5,798 nt of DNA from Deltaproteobacteria bacterium. GTDB lineage: Bacteria > Desulfobacterota > Binatia > UBA9968. Shown here one piece after another: positions 1 to 5,212 of the stretch (position 1 is the first letter of the stretch; each line of letters starts with the position of its first letter). Where the stretch lies: the NCBI GenBank assembly GCA_023250495.1, contig JAHFAP010000210.1:1-5798 (forward strand). Reading direction: 5' to 3'. The notes beneath the pieces were generated by a model. That model saw only the letters and a program-made list of their open reading frames with translations. It was not told the DNA's origin and did not search any database. The position numbers and the translations under genes were made by a program.

Positions 1-66
1 AGGCGTCTCAAATTGCTCGTTGACCATCCTGTCCAACTCTTCGCGCAATTCCTGCGAACTAGACAT
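1..66 (-). CDS. Partial gene, N-terminal 22 codons only, unknown product
   Basis: A leftward reading frame starts at the ATG at 64-66 and runs off the left edge without a stop. The visible peptide is MSSSQELREELDRMVNEQFE followed by Thr-Pro. It is hydrophilic and looks helical, with no signal peptide, so a cytoplasmic protein is likely. The start is supported by a strong AAGGAGG ribosome-binding site at 71-77, five bases before the ATG. That site overlaps the TGA stop of the preceding solute-binding protein gene (77-79), which indicates one transcript and probably coupled translation. Too little is visible to name a family. From position it could be another part of the same uptake or catabolic operon, for instance an enzyme or transport component, but that is only inference. 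Confidence 0.7.
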   Translation of the reverse strand, partial: MSSSQELREELDRMVNEQFETP

Positions 67-70
67 AAGT

Positions 71-77
71 CCTCCTT
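71..77 (-). promoter_or_regulatory. Ribosome-binding site overlapping upstream stop codon
   Basis: The leftward strand reads TGAAGGAGGACTTATG: the TGA stop of the solute-binding protein gene shares its last bases with an AAGGAGG Shine-Dalgarno, five bases before the ATG at 66. This arrangement fixes the start of the partial gene and suggests that terminating ribosomes feed its initiation. Confidence 0.75.
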
Positions 78-1108
78 CATCGGACGCCGAGAAATTCGTT
101 ATGGTACCTCATGTATCGATCATATTCCCCTCCTACCCTGACCAGATGCAGCTCATCGCTTTCAAGGAGCTGATCAATATCCTTGGACGGGCCCTTGACG
201 CCGCGGCGCAAAGGGATCTTTCCAGCTCTGGCCAGTGCTTGTTGTCCTTCTACGGAGAGATAAAAATCTACCAGCAGCCGCGCCGCAGCCGGATGGAGTG
301 GATTTCTGATCATCCCCACGGTGGAGACCGTGGCGAAGGTTGGAGAGCTGTCAAGCCAGTCAACGGGCGCCCCTTTTCGCTTCATGGCGTCGATCTTGGA
401 AACTTGCATGAAGATGGCGATGGGAAACTCACCGGCAGCCAAGAGATTGCTGATGTGATTGTAGCCTTCAACCGGTCTCACGTTCTGCTGTCCAAGCTTC
501 CTGATATAGGCGATTCCCTGTTCCTCACCCCTGAGGCTGACCATTCCGAGCAAACCATACGCCGTCCCGCTGTTGATCGCCATCTGCCCCCTGAACTTGG
601 GATTCAGATAATCGTCATAATTTCTGGGCGCGCTCCTCTTCGTATACTCGCGCGTATTGAAGCCGGTAATCAAAGGATCGGTCGTGATCGAGGCCCAGTA
701 ACCTTCCGGGTCAGCAAATCCCTTGATCAAAAACTGCACCTCAGCCGACTCGTATTTCCCAAGAATTCCTTGCGACTTGTAGTAAACCATCGTCTCCAGG
801 CTGTTGCCCAGGACATCCGCCTGAATTTTCTCGGCGCGATGCTCCTGCATGACTCTGGCGACCTGTCTGGAAGAGGCCAGGTAGACGTGCCGGATATTCA
901 AGGACGGATACTTTTCCTTCGCGGCCTGATTGAATACGGCAAAGTCGCTGATATTCATCGTGGTGTAAAGGACGACCTCGCCCTCTTTCCTGGCCTGCTC
1001 CAACAGGCCTTGCGCTTGGGCGCATGCGAAATCGGGGTGAGCCGTGAATGCCAGAAGAACCGTCAGGACTGAGGCTTGGACGAAAATAGCCGGAAACTTA
1101 TTTTCCAT
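77..1108 (-). CDS. Extracellular solute-binding protein, iron(III)/AfuA-type ABC family
   Basis: A 343-residue periplasmic binding protein of the type 2 fold, in the broad group annotated as Fe(3+) or generic extracellular solute-binding proteins (AfuA/FbpA-like). Residues 1-32 form a Sec signal: a short N-region with Lys4, a hydrophobic stretch at about 8-21, and an Ala-rich cleavage area near FACAQAQ (27-33). The mature protein begins with the family-typical LLEQARKEGEVVLYTTMN (35-52). The hinge region has the usual Y-D-D-Y-L-N-P-K-F-R-G block (164-174), and the C-terminus has a Tyr-rich Y-D-R-Y-M-R-Y segment (329-335). The ATG at 1108 was chosen because AAGGAGGG sits five bases upstream; a TTG further up (1159) lacks such a site and would bury the signal peptide. 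It follows the EutA-like gene by 47 bp and precedes a coupled gene. No permease or ATPase partner is visible in the window, so the ligand is unknown; iron should not be assumed, because relatives bind many small anions and organic molecules. Confidence 0.9.
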   Translation of the reverse strand: MENKFPAIFVQASVLTVLLAFTAHPDFACAQAQGLLEQARKEGEVVLYTTMNISDFAVFNQAAKEKYPSLNIRHVYLASSRQVARVMQEHRAEKIQADVLGNSLETMVYYKSQGILGKYESAEVQFLIKGFADPEGYWASITTDPLITGFNTREYTKRSAPRNYDDYLNPKFRGQMAINSGTAYGLLGMVSLRGEEQGIAYIRKLGQQNVRPVEGYNHISNLLAAGEFPIAIFMQVSKIDAMKRKGAPVDWLDSSPTFATVSTVGMIRNPLHPAAARLLVDFYLSVEGQQALARAGKIPLRRGVKGPSKDIDQLLESDELHLVRVGGEYDRYMRYHNEFLGVR

Positions 1109-1112
1109 ATTT

Positions 1113-1120
1113 CCCTCCTT
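1113..1120 (-). promoter_or_regulatory. Ribosome-binding site deciding the solute-binding protein start
   Basis: The leftward strand reads AAGGAGGGAAATATG. This near-perfect Shine-Dalgarno places initiation at 1108 and rules against the longer TTG-started version of the frame. Confidence 0.8.
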
Positions 1121-1155
1121 AGCTCCCTGGAGCGCCGGCGACTTCAAGCGGCTCT

Positions 1156-2595
1156 TCAAATTCCGAAGGCGAGGCTCTTGACCACGACGGGAACAAAGCT
1201 TTCTCCCGAAACCACCTCTCCCACGTCGATGAAATCCAGCTCGGAAAGCGAGATCTCGTCGATACAGGGAATGCCGAAATCCGGTGCGAGGATTTCGCCG
1301 ACGACTCGACCAACATTGTGCTCAAACACAAGCAGCCTGGGACGGTCTCCCTTGGGCATCGGCGTCAGGGCAGCGCGAATCCCATGCGCGAGTTCCTGCG
1401 CAGCGGCATAGCCCAAAAAAGGGGGTGAAGAAAAAAATAGGGCAAAGGGGACGCCTTTGACCTCAGGATCGAGCGCTTCCAGAGCGCCTGTCACAGCCTT
1501 GCGAATCGCCACCGCCGGCTCCCAACTCACCTTGACAAGGAACACTCTGAGGTTGCGCAGGGGAAGCAGCGCCGCCTCCGGGACAAAAATCGTCTCGCCA
1601 CTGAGCTGCGTCGAGTATTGCGAGGCGCCGATCACAGTCGCGCGAATCCCTTCGCTGGAATCGATGATGCGGTAGCCTCTCCGCTCCGCCTGACGTCGAG
1701 CTTCAGTGCCGAAAAGCGGCCCCAAATCGCCAAAGGCGCTCTGTTGCCGGCCATAGATATACTCGGAGACCCCGCCGGAGAAAATCAGTTCGTCCACCCG
1801 GCGAATATTTCCCATCGGCTCGGTGATGAAGAGTCCGTCGAATGGCGGCGGCTCCCCGTCCAAAAGATCAAAAAGAACCTTTGCCATGCGAGAGGCGAGG
1901 CTGCTGAAAACCCCTGGGTCAACCCTATCGCCGAGTTGGCAGCGAAGTCCCATCTCCGATAGAAATCGCTTGCCGCCGCTCTCCAGCCGAATCATCCGAT
2001 CGCGCTCGTCGCACGCGACCAGCCTGGCCCCGATGTTGAGCGCAGTTATGCCCTGGATGAGCCCGCTATCGATCAGGCTGATCTTCGTGGTCCCGCCACC
2101 GAGATCGACGTTGAGTACTTTCAATCCCAGCTCCCGGCTACGCGCCACCGCCCCCGACCCATGCGCTGCCAGGATCGCCTCCAGCCTGGGTCCCGCTGTC
2201 GCGCAGACAAAGCGCCCCGCCTCGTCCGAGAACATTCCGGCGATCTTGCCGGCGTTGTCCCGCCGCGCCGCCTCGCCCGTGACGATCACGGCTCCGGTAT
2301 CGATGTCATTGCGCTTCAAGCCAGCAGACTCAAAGGTCGATTCAATCAACCTCCTCAAAGGTTCCGCCTCGATATTCCAATCGCCTGAAAAAGGGGTAAG
2401 CAGAATCGGCGAGCGGGCAATGACCCTTCGCTCCAAGACCTCCGGACGGCGGCGTTGAAAAGCGGGGTAGCCGATGAGCAGTTGAGAGAACATGAGATGG
2501 GAGGTGGAAGAACCGATATCGATCCCTACGCTCGTCAGATGCGTGTGGATAGTTCCCGAACCCTCGTGATCGTGGCCGTGATCGTGGGTAATCAT
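1156..2595 (-). CDS. eutA: EutA-like reactivating factor (ASKHA-fold ATPase)
   Basis: A 479-residue homologue of EutA, close to the E. coli length (467 as remembered). EutA reactivates adenosylcobalamin-dependent ethanolamine ammonia-lyase in the cytosol by ATP-driven exchange of damaged cofactor. The ASKHA nucleotide-binding motifs are present: phosphate-1 VGIDIGSSTS (23-32), phosphate-2 VLNVDLGGGTTKISLID (160-176), and an adenosine-type FSGGVSEYIYG (272-282). Other EutA-typical blocks are VIVTGEAARRDNA (103-115), AHGSGA (144-149), IRATVIGASQYS (317-328), LPLRNL (344-349) and the C-terminal V-P-V-V-V-K-S-L-A-F (468-477). The start at 2595 was chosen because upstream codons in this frame overlap the bicupin gene and give no family-like sequence; no clear Shine-Dalgarno precedes it. 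An oddity is the His-rich N-terminus, with seven His in the first 19 residues (HDHGHDH at 4-10, then H17 and H19). Neither EutB nor EutC is in the window. The family call is secure; the partner enzyme is not, and it may not be ethanolamine ammonia-lyase. Confidence 0.88.
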   Translation of the reverse strand: MITHDHGHDHEGSGTIHTHLTSVGIDIGSSTSHLMFSQLLIGYPAFQRRRPEVLERRVIARSPILLTPFSGDWNIEAEPLRRLIESTFESAGLKRNDIDTGAVIVTGEAARRDNAGKIAGMFSDEAGRFVCATAGPRLEAILAAHGSGAVARSRELGLKVLNVDLGGGTTKISLIDSGLIQGITALNIGARLVACDERDRMIRLESGGKRFLSEMGLRCQLGDRVDPGVFSSLASRMAKVLFDLLDGEPPPFDGLFITEPMGNIRRVDELIFSGGVSEYIYGRQQSAFGDLGPLFGTEARRQAERRGYRIIDSSEGIRATVIGASQYSTQLSGETIFVPEAALLPLRNLRVFLVKVSWEPAVAIRKAVTGALEALDPEVKGVPFALFFSSPPFLGYAAAQELAHGIRAALTPMPKGDRPRLLVFEHNVGRVVGEILAPDFGIPCIDEISLSELDFIDVGEVVSGESFVPVVVKSLAFGI

Positions 2596-2632
2596 AGTGT
2601 AGAGCCGTGATCGTGGTCGTGATTCGTGTTCG
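2564..2632. repeat. Low-complexity GTGATCG repeat spanning the EutA start
   Basis: On the plus strand the segment is built from units such as tcgtgatcgtgg. An exact 13-base direct repeat, gccgtgatcgtgg, occurs at 2575-2587 (inside the EutA-like gene, coding His-Asp-His residues) and at 2604-2616 (in its untranslated leader), 29 bases apart. More degenerate units (tcgtgattcgtgttcg) continue to about 2632. It looks like simple-sequence expansion rather than an operator or a CRISPR array. Confidence 0.75.
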
Positions 2633-2649
2633 TTAGGAGTCCTGCGCCA

Positions 2650-2674
2650 ACACGAGCACGAGCGACGAGCACGA
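2650..2674. repeat. Short ACGAGC low-complexity tract after the bicupin stop
   Basis: The plus strand reads acacgagcacgagcgacgagc followed by acga; acgagcacga occurs exactly at 2652-2661 and 2665-2674. The tract begins one base after the bicupin stop codon (2676-2678, leftward) and fills part of the 80-bp spacer before the EutA-like gene. It has no hairpin with a T-run, so it is not an intrinsic terminator. Confidence 0.65.
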
Positions 2675-2675
2675 T

Positions 2676-3746
2676 TTAAAAGTCCGCTGGCTCCCCCTGC
2701 TGCGTGTGAACATAGCCGGTGCTCGCCATGCCCGGCCTGTTGGTATGTACGAGAAACCGCGCGGTCTCTTTGCCGGTGTTGAAATGCTGATGCCAGGCGA
2801 ATACCGGAATCACCAGCGTGTCGCCTTTCTTCCACTCGTATCTCTGATCCTCGATGATGCTGTAGCCCTCGCCGGCGAGGATATAGTTCGTCTCCTCGTA
2901 GATGTGGCGGTGGGCTCCGGAGCGTCTTTCCGGGGGGATCTCGGCGATCAGGGTGCTCAGCAGCTTCACATGATAACCCAATCGCGGCTCCACGGCATAG
3001 GCGACCCTCCCCATCGGCGTAGATCCAAAGCGGAGCTCTTTTCCTTTGACGATGACCTTGCCGGCGCGCCGGCGCCTTTCCTCTTCCTGCGCAAAGGCCA
3101 ATTGCTCATAGTAAATCTCCGCCGATGTCGGCTCGCTTCCATCCTTTCCAGCGGGCTTCCAGCGGCTCTGATCGAGATCCACTCTACCTCCGGGCGGTAG
3201 CTCCGCGCCTCCGGGAATCAATGTCTTCATCGCCTCCTCGCCCTTCTGGGCAAAGATCCAATATTCGGGGTATTTCTCCTCCTCGTAGATGGCGATCCCC
3301 GTCGCCATGGAAAAAGGGCCAGTCGTCGCAGCGAGATAGAGAAGATCCTCGTTGCTCTCATTGCGGTGGCGGTGCCAGGCAAAGACCGGCACGCAGATCA
3401 TATCCCCAGCCTCCCACGGATACTTGATCCCGTCGATCACGCTGTAGCCCTTCCCCTGGAGAATGTAGATGACAGCCTCCACGGTGTGCCTGTGCCCGAG
3501 CTTTAATCCGCTGTACTCCATCTCTTCGCCTACGGAGCGGCGATTGATCCAGAAGCGGAAGCTCCTCTGGTTGAAACCGAGCCTCGGATCGACGATATAG
3601 ACGTGAAAGTGCTCTTTGAGCTGCGCAGCGATCTCCTCGGCCTTCACATGTACTGGAGACTTCCGCCGCCGTTCGAGCTCCTCTTTGCCAAAGCGGATAT
3701 GCTCCATCCGCATCCTGAGATGATCTTCTTTTCGCGCCATGACCAT
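2676..3746 (-). CDS. Bicupin protein, gentisate 1,2-dioxygenase-like
   Basis: A 356-residue cytoplasmic protein (no signal peptide) with two cupin barrels. Cupin 1 shows G-H-R-H-T (84-88) then Y-I-L-Q-G (94-98), and GDMICVPVFAWHRHRNE (114-130). Cupin 2 shows G-A-H-R-H-I-Y-E-E (277-285) then I-L-A-G (289-292), and GDTLVIPVFAWHQHFN (308-323). Likely metal ligands are H85, H87 and H125 in barrel 1, and H279, H281, E285 and H319 in barrel 2. Barrel 1 has Ala91 where the canonical cupin Glu would sit, as in gentisate-type ring-cleaving dioxygenases; barrel 2 keeps the Glu. Both halves also carry V-(D/E)-P-R-L-G (52-57, 252-257), so the gene is an internal duplication. A charged linker (about 219-229, AQEEERRRRAG) joins them. 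The start at 3746 has GGAGAAGGG eight bases upstream. It could be a ring-cleaving dioxygenase, but the substrate is unknown and a non-oxygenase cupin role (isomerase, sensor) remains possible. It lies upstream of the EutA-like gene in the same direction. Confidence 0.85.
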   Translation of the reverse strand: MVMARKEDHLRMRMEHIRFGKEELERRRKSPVHVKAEEIAAQLKEHFHVYIVDPRLGFNQRSFRFWINRRSVGEEMEYSGLKLGHRHTVEAVIYILQGKGYSVIDGIKYPWEAGDMICVPVFAWHRHRNESNEDLLYLAATTGPFSMATGIAIYEEEKYPEYWIFAQKGEEAMKTLIPGGAELPPGGRVDLDQSRWKPAGKDGSEPTSAEIYYEQLAFAQEEERRRRAGKVIVKGKELRFGSTPMGRVAYAVEPRLGYHVKLLSTLIAEIPPERRSGAHRHIYEETNYILAGEGYSIIEDQRYEWKKGDTLVIPVFAWHQHFNTGKETARFLVHTNRPGMASTGYVHTQQGEPADF

Positions 3747-3942
3747 AGTTGATTCCCTTCTCCGCGCTATTCAACGAAAGCGCCCGACTGTGCGAGTTCT
3801 ACAGATCCAACGGAAGTTCGAGAATTAAGATAGGACTCTCTCATGCTCGGCAACGGGAAGATTTGGGGTCGGGCCTGAGTAATTGACTTATTCTTCTCGA
3901 CGATTCGGTTCCACTTGCGAACATTCGCGGGCACACAGTTTA
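3747..3942. other. 196-bp spacer between propeller and bicupin genes
   Basis: No coding frame here is convincing. There is a small inverted repeat, gcgaacattcgc, at 3917-3928 just after the propeller stop, with no T-run, so it is a poor intrinsic terminator. On the leftward strand TTGCCG (3848-3853) and TATCTT (3827-3832) are separated by only 15 bases, a weak candidate promoter for the bicupin gene. The length of the gap would allow an independent promoter, so the propeller gene may not belong to the cupin-EutA operon. Confidence 0.35.
3755..3763 (-). promoter_or_regulatory. Ribosome-binding site of the bicupin gene
   Basis: The leftward strand reads GGAGAAGGGAATCAACTATG, putting a purine-rich Shine-Dalgarno eight bases before the ATG at 3746. 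A second ATG six bases downstream is also possible, with a less favourable spacing. Confidence 0.6.
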
Positions 3943-4944
3943 CTACTTCCTCACGTACTTCCGCAAATTCCTCGTGCCGGTTTCGCCCGCGTAGAGGTTG
4001 CCCGCGTCATCTGCCACGATGCCTTCGGTCGTGCTGGTAGGTTTCTCCTCGGGGCCGAGGGCCGGGATAAAGACGGTGACCTTGCCGTCCTTGACGCTGC
4101 CGATGCGTATCCCCGGCCTGACGCCCGGGTTATTCTTCGCGTCCGACTGGTGATCGGCTACGTAAAGGATGTCGTTACGGTCGATGTAGACCCCGCTCGG
4201 CCGGCCGAACTGCTTCCACTCTGCGAGGAATTTGCCATCCTGGTCGAAGATCTGGACGCGATTGTTGCCGCGGTCGCCGACGAAGATCCGTCCTTGAGAA
4301 TCGATGGTGATAGCGTGGGGCGTGTCGAACTCGCCGGGGCCCGAGCCTTTCTTGCCCCATGTTTTGATGAACTTCCCGTCCTTCGAGAACTTCACGATGC
4401 GCGCGTTGGAGTCCCCGCCATGCCCATCCGCGACGAAAATGTCGCCGTTCGGCGCGGTCACGACATCGCAGAGCCGATTGAACGTGTCGGGCCCGTCGCC
4501 GGCAACTCCTGCCTTGCCGAGCGTCATCAGCACCTTTCCTTCCGGGCTGAATTTGAATACCTGGTGGCCTTTGCCGTCTTTGCCGGTCGCGTCGCTCGCC
4601 CAGACGTTGCCGTCGCGGTCCACGTGGAAACCGTGTGGCTGGTTGAACATCCCCTCGCCGAACATCTTCAAGACCTTGCCTGACGGATCGAGCTTGATGA
4701 TCGGCGCCAGGTTCGAGCCGGCACAGGTGGTTCCTCCGCACCGCTCGAACACCCAGATATTGCCATCGCGGTCGATATCGACCCCGATGGTTCCTCCCCA
4801 CTTCCTGCCGTCGGGGAGCGTTCCCCAGCCCTCTTCGATGCGATACGGATTGTCCTGCGCGTATGCTCCCGTCCCAAGCATCGGGACCATCACGACAAGC
4901 GCCGCGGCGAGATTCAAGATCATGCAACGTGCATGGAACATCAT
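3943..4944 (-). CDS. Secreted NHL-repeat six-bladed beta-propeller, PAL-like
   Basis: A 333-residue exported protein. Residues 1-30 are a Sec signal (hydrophobic core about 8-24, cleavage probably after A-Y-A, 27-29). The rest is a series of NHL propeller blades, each with a D-x-x-G-x-(I/V)-(W/F)-V core: about 56-65, 108-116, 164-172, 213-222, 253-262 and 310-318. It most resembles peptidyl-alpha-hydroxyglycine alpha-amidating lyase (PAL) through Q-P-H-G-F-H-V-D (102-109), H-Q-V-F-K-F (127-132), I-F-V-A-D-G-H (169-175) with A-R-I-V-K-F (181-186), T-P-H-A-I-T-I-D (208-215) and G-D-R-G-N-N-R-V (223-230). Two Zn-type histidines (H104, H210) and two arginines (R68, R225) align with PAL, but the third His and the catalytic Tyr positions look changed. 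C69 and C74 could form a disulfide. The start at 4944 has GGGAGG about five bases upstream; an ATG at 4962 has no ribosome-binding site. The fold is clear; lyase activity is unproven, and a ligand-binding or scaffold role is equally possible. Confidence 0.85.
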   Translation of the reverse strand: MMFHARCMILNLAAALVVMVPMLGTGAYAQDNPYRIEEGWGTLPDGRKWGGTIGVDIDRDGNIWVFERCGGTTCAGSNLAPIIKLDPSGKVLKMFGEGMFNQPHGFHVDRDGNVWASDATGKDGKGHQVFKFSPEGKVLMTLGKAGVAGDGPDTFNRLCDVVTAPNGDIFVADGHGGDSNARIVKFSKDGKFIKTWGKKGSGPGEFDTPHAITIDSQGRIFVGDRGNNRVQIFDQDGKFLAEWKQFGRPSGVYIDRNDILYVADHQSDAKNNPGVRPGIRIGSVKDGKVTVFIPALGPEEKPTSTTEGIVADDAGNLYAGETGTRNLRKYVRK

Positions 4945-4948
4945 GGCC

Positions 4949-4956
4949 ACCTCCCT
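4949..4956 (-). promoter_or_regulatory. Ribosome-binding site deciding the propeller start
   Basis: The leftward strand reads AGGGAGGTGGCCATGATG. The purine block suits initiation at the ATG at 4944 (or 4941), while the earlier ATG at 4962 lies upstream of the site and has none of its own. Confidence 0.65.
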
Positions 4957-4988
4957 GGACATTCACGGTTAAGACACGCGAGGCAGAG

Positions 4989-5016
4989 AGTATCCGGTAA
5001 CGACGTGTTATGTCAA
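4989..5016 (-). promoter_or_regulatory. Candidate sigma-70 promoter for the propeller gene
   Basis: On the leftward strand a perfect -35 TTGACA (5011-5016) is followed after 16 bases by GATACT (4989-4994), four of six matches to the -10 consensus. Transcription would begin near 4982, about 38 bases before the chosen ATG at 4944, leaving room for the Shine-Dalgarno. It is a consensus match only. Confidence 0.45.
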
Positions 5017-5032
5017 CGTGGCCTTGGCTTGG

Positions 5033-5048
5033 GGACATAGCTGGACAT
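5033..5048. repeat. Tandem GGACAT half-sites, 10-bp period
   Basis: GGACAT occurs at 5033-5038 and again at 5043-5048, one helical turn apart, with the palindrome AGCT between them. A partial inverted copy (tgtcc) follows at 5076-5080. It lies between the two divergent candidate promoters, a natural place for a regulator site, but two copies of a six-base word can occur by chance. Confidence 0.3.
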
Positions 5049-5151
5049 CTCCCATCTCTGGTGATAGGTGAGTTGTGTCCTTCTCGACGATGTCTTTGGA
5101 GAACGGCCTTCGGCCCTGTCTTCGACGTGCGGCGCGCGATCCCTCAAACAA

Positions 5152-5180
5152 TAGACAAAGATTTGGCTTTTGTGTATTCA
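5152..5180 (+). promoter_or_regulatory. Candidate promoter for the rightward solute-binding protein gene
   Basis: TAGACA (5152-5157, five of six matches to the -35 consensus) is followed after 17 bases by TATTCA (5175-5180, three of six matches at -10). The start point would be near 5187, giving a leader of about 26 bases that includes the Shine-Dalgarno. It is weaker than the leftward candidate. Confidence 0.3.
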
Positions 5181-5200
5181 GGATCAAATAAGAATCGGAG

Positions 5201-5205
5201 AGGAG
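5201..5205 (+). promoter_or_regulatory. Ribosome-binding site of the rightward solute-binding protein gene
   Basis: The sequence GGAGAGGAGTTAGGTTATG places AGGAG seven bases before the ATG at 5213-5215, which supports this start. Confidence 0.75.
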
Positions 5206-5212
5206 TTAGGTT

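Larger units (their letters stand above)
4945..5212. other. Divergent intergenic region
   Basis: This 268-bp stretch separates the leftward propeller gene from the rightward solute-binding protein gene and must hold both promoters. It contains a good leftward TTGACA promoter, a weaker rightward candidate, the GGACAT pair, and a small GGCC-TTC-GGCC hairpin (5105-5115) without a T-run. A short open frame (5010-5216) overlaps the downstream ribosome-binding site and start, and has no recognisable product. Confidence 0.6.

Noticed and set aside
20..1072. Long rightward open frame (350 codons)
   Set aside because: It lies opposite the solute-binding protein gene, has no signal, motif or ribosome-binding site, and reads as a GC-rich antisense shadow.
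1109..1159. Alternative TTG start for the solute-binding protein
   Set aside because: It would put 17 charged residues before the signal peptide, and the AAGGAGGG site clearly serves the ATG at 1108.
2564..2674. CRISPR array
   Set aside because: The units are short, degenerate and nearly contiguous, without uniform repeats or spacers of regular length, and no cas gene is present.
2596..2835. N-terminal extension of the EutA frame by 80 codons
   Set aside because: It overlaps the bicupin coding sequence in another frame, crosses the repeat spacer and has no family similarity; family-like sequence begins shortly after the ATG at 2595.
3917..3928. Intrinsic terminator after the propeller gene
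   Set aside because: The stem is only five base pairs with a two-base loop and no T-run on either strand.
3883..4683. Rightward 266-codon frame opposite the propeller
   Set aside because: It is antisense to a gene with clear NHL repeats and a signal peptide, and its own composition shows no recognisable domain.
5025..5050. Relic end of an insertion sequence (ggggacatagctggacatct)
   Set aside because: The motif vaguely recalls some transposon termini, but there is no matching inverted end, target duplication or transposase fragment nearby.
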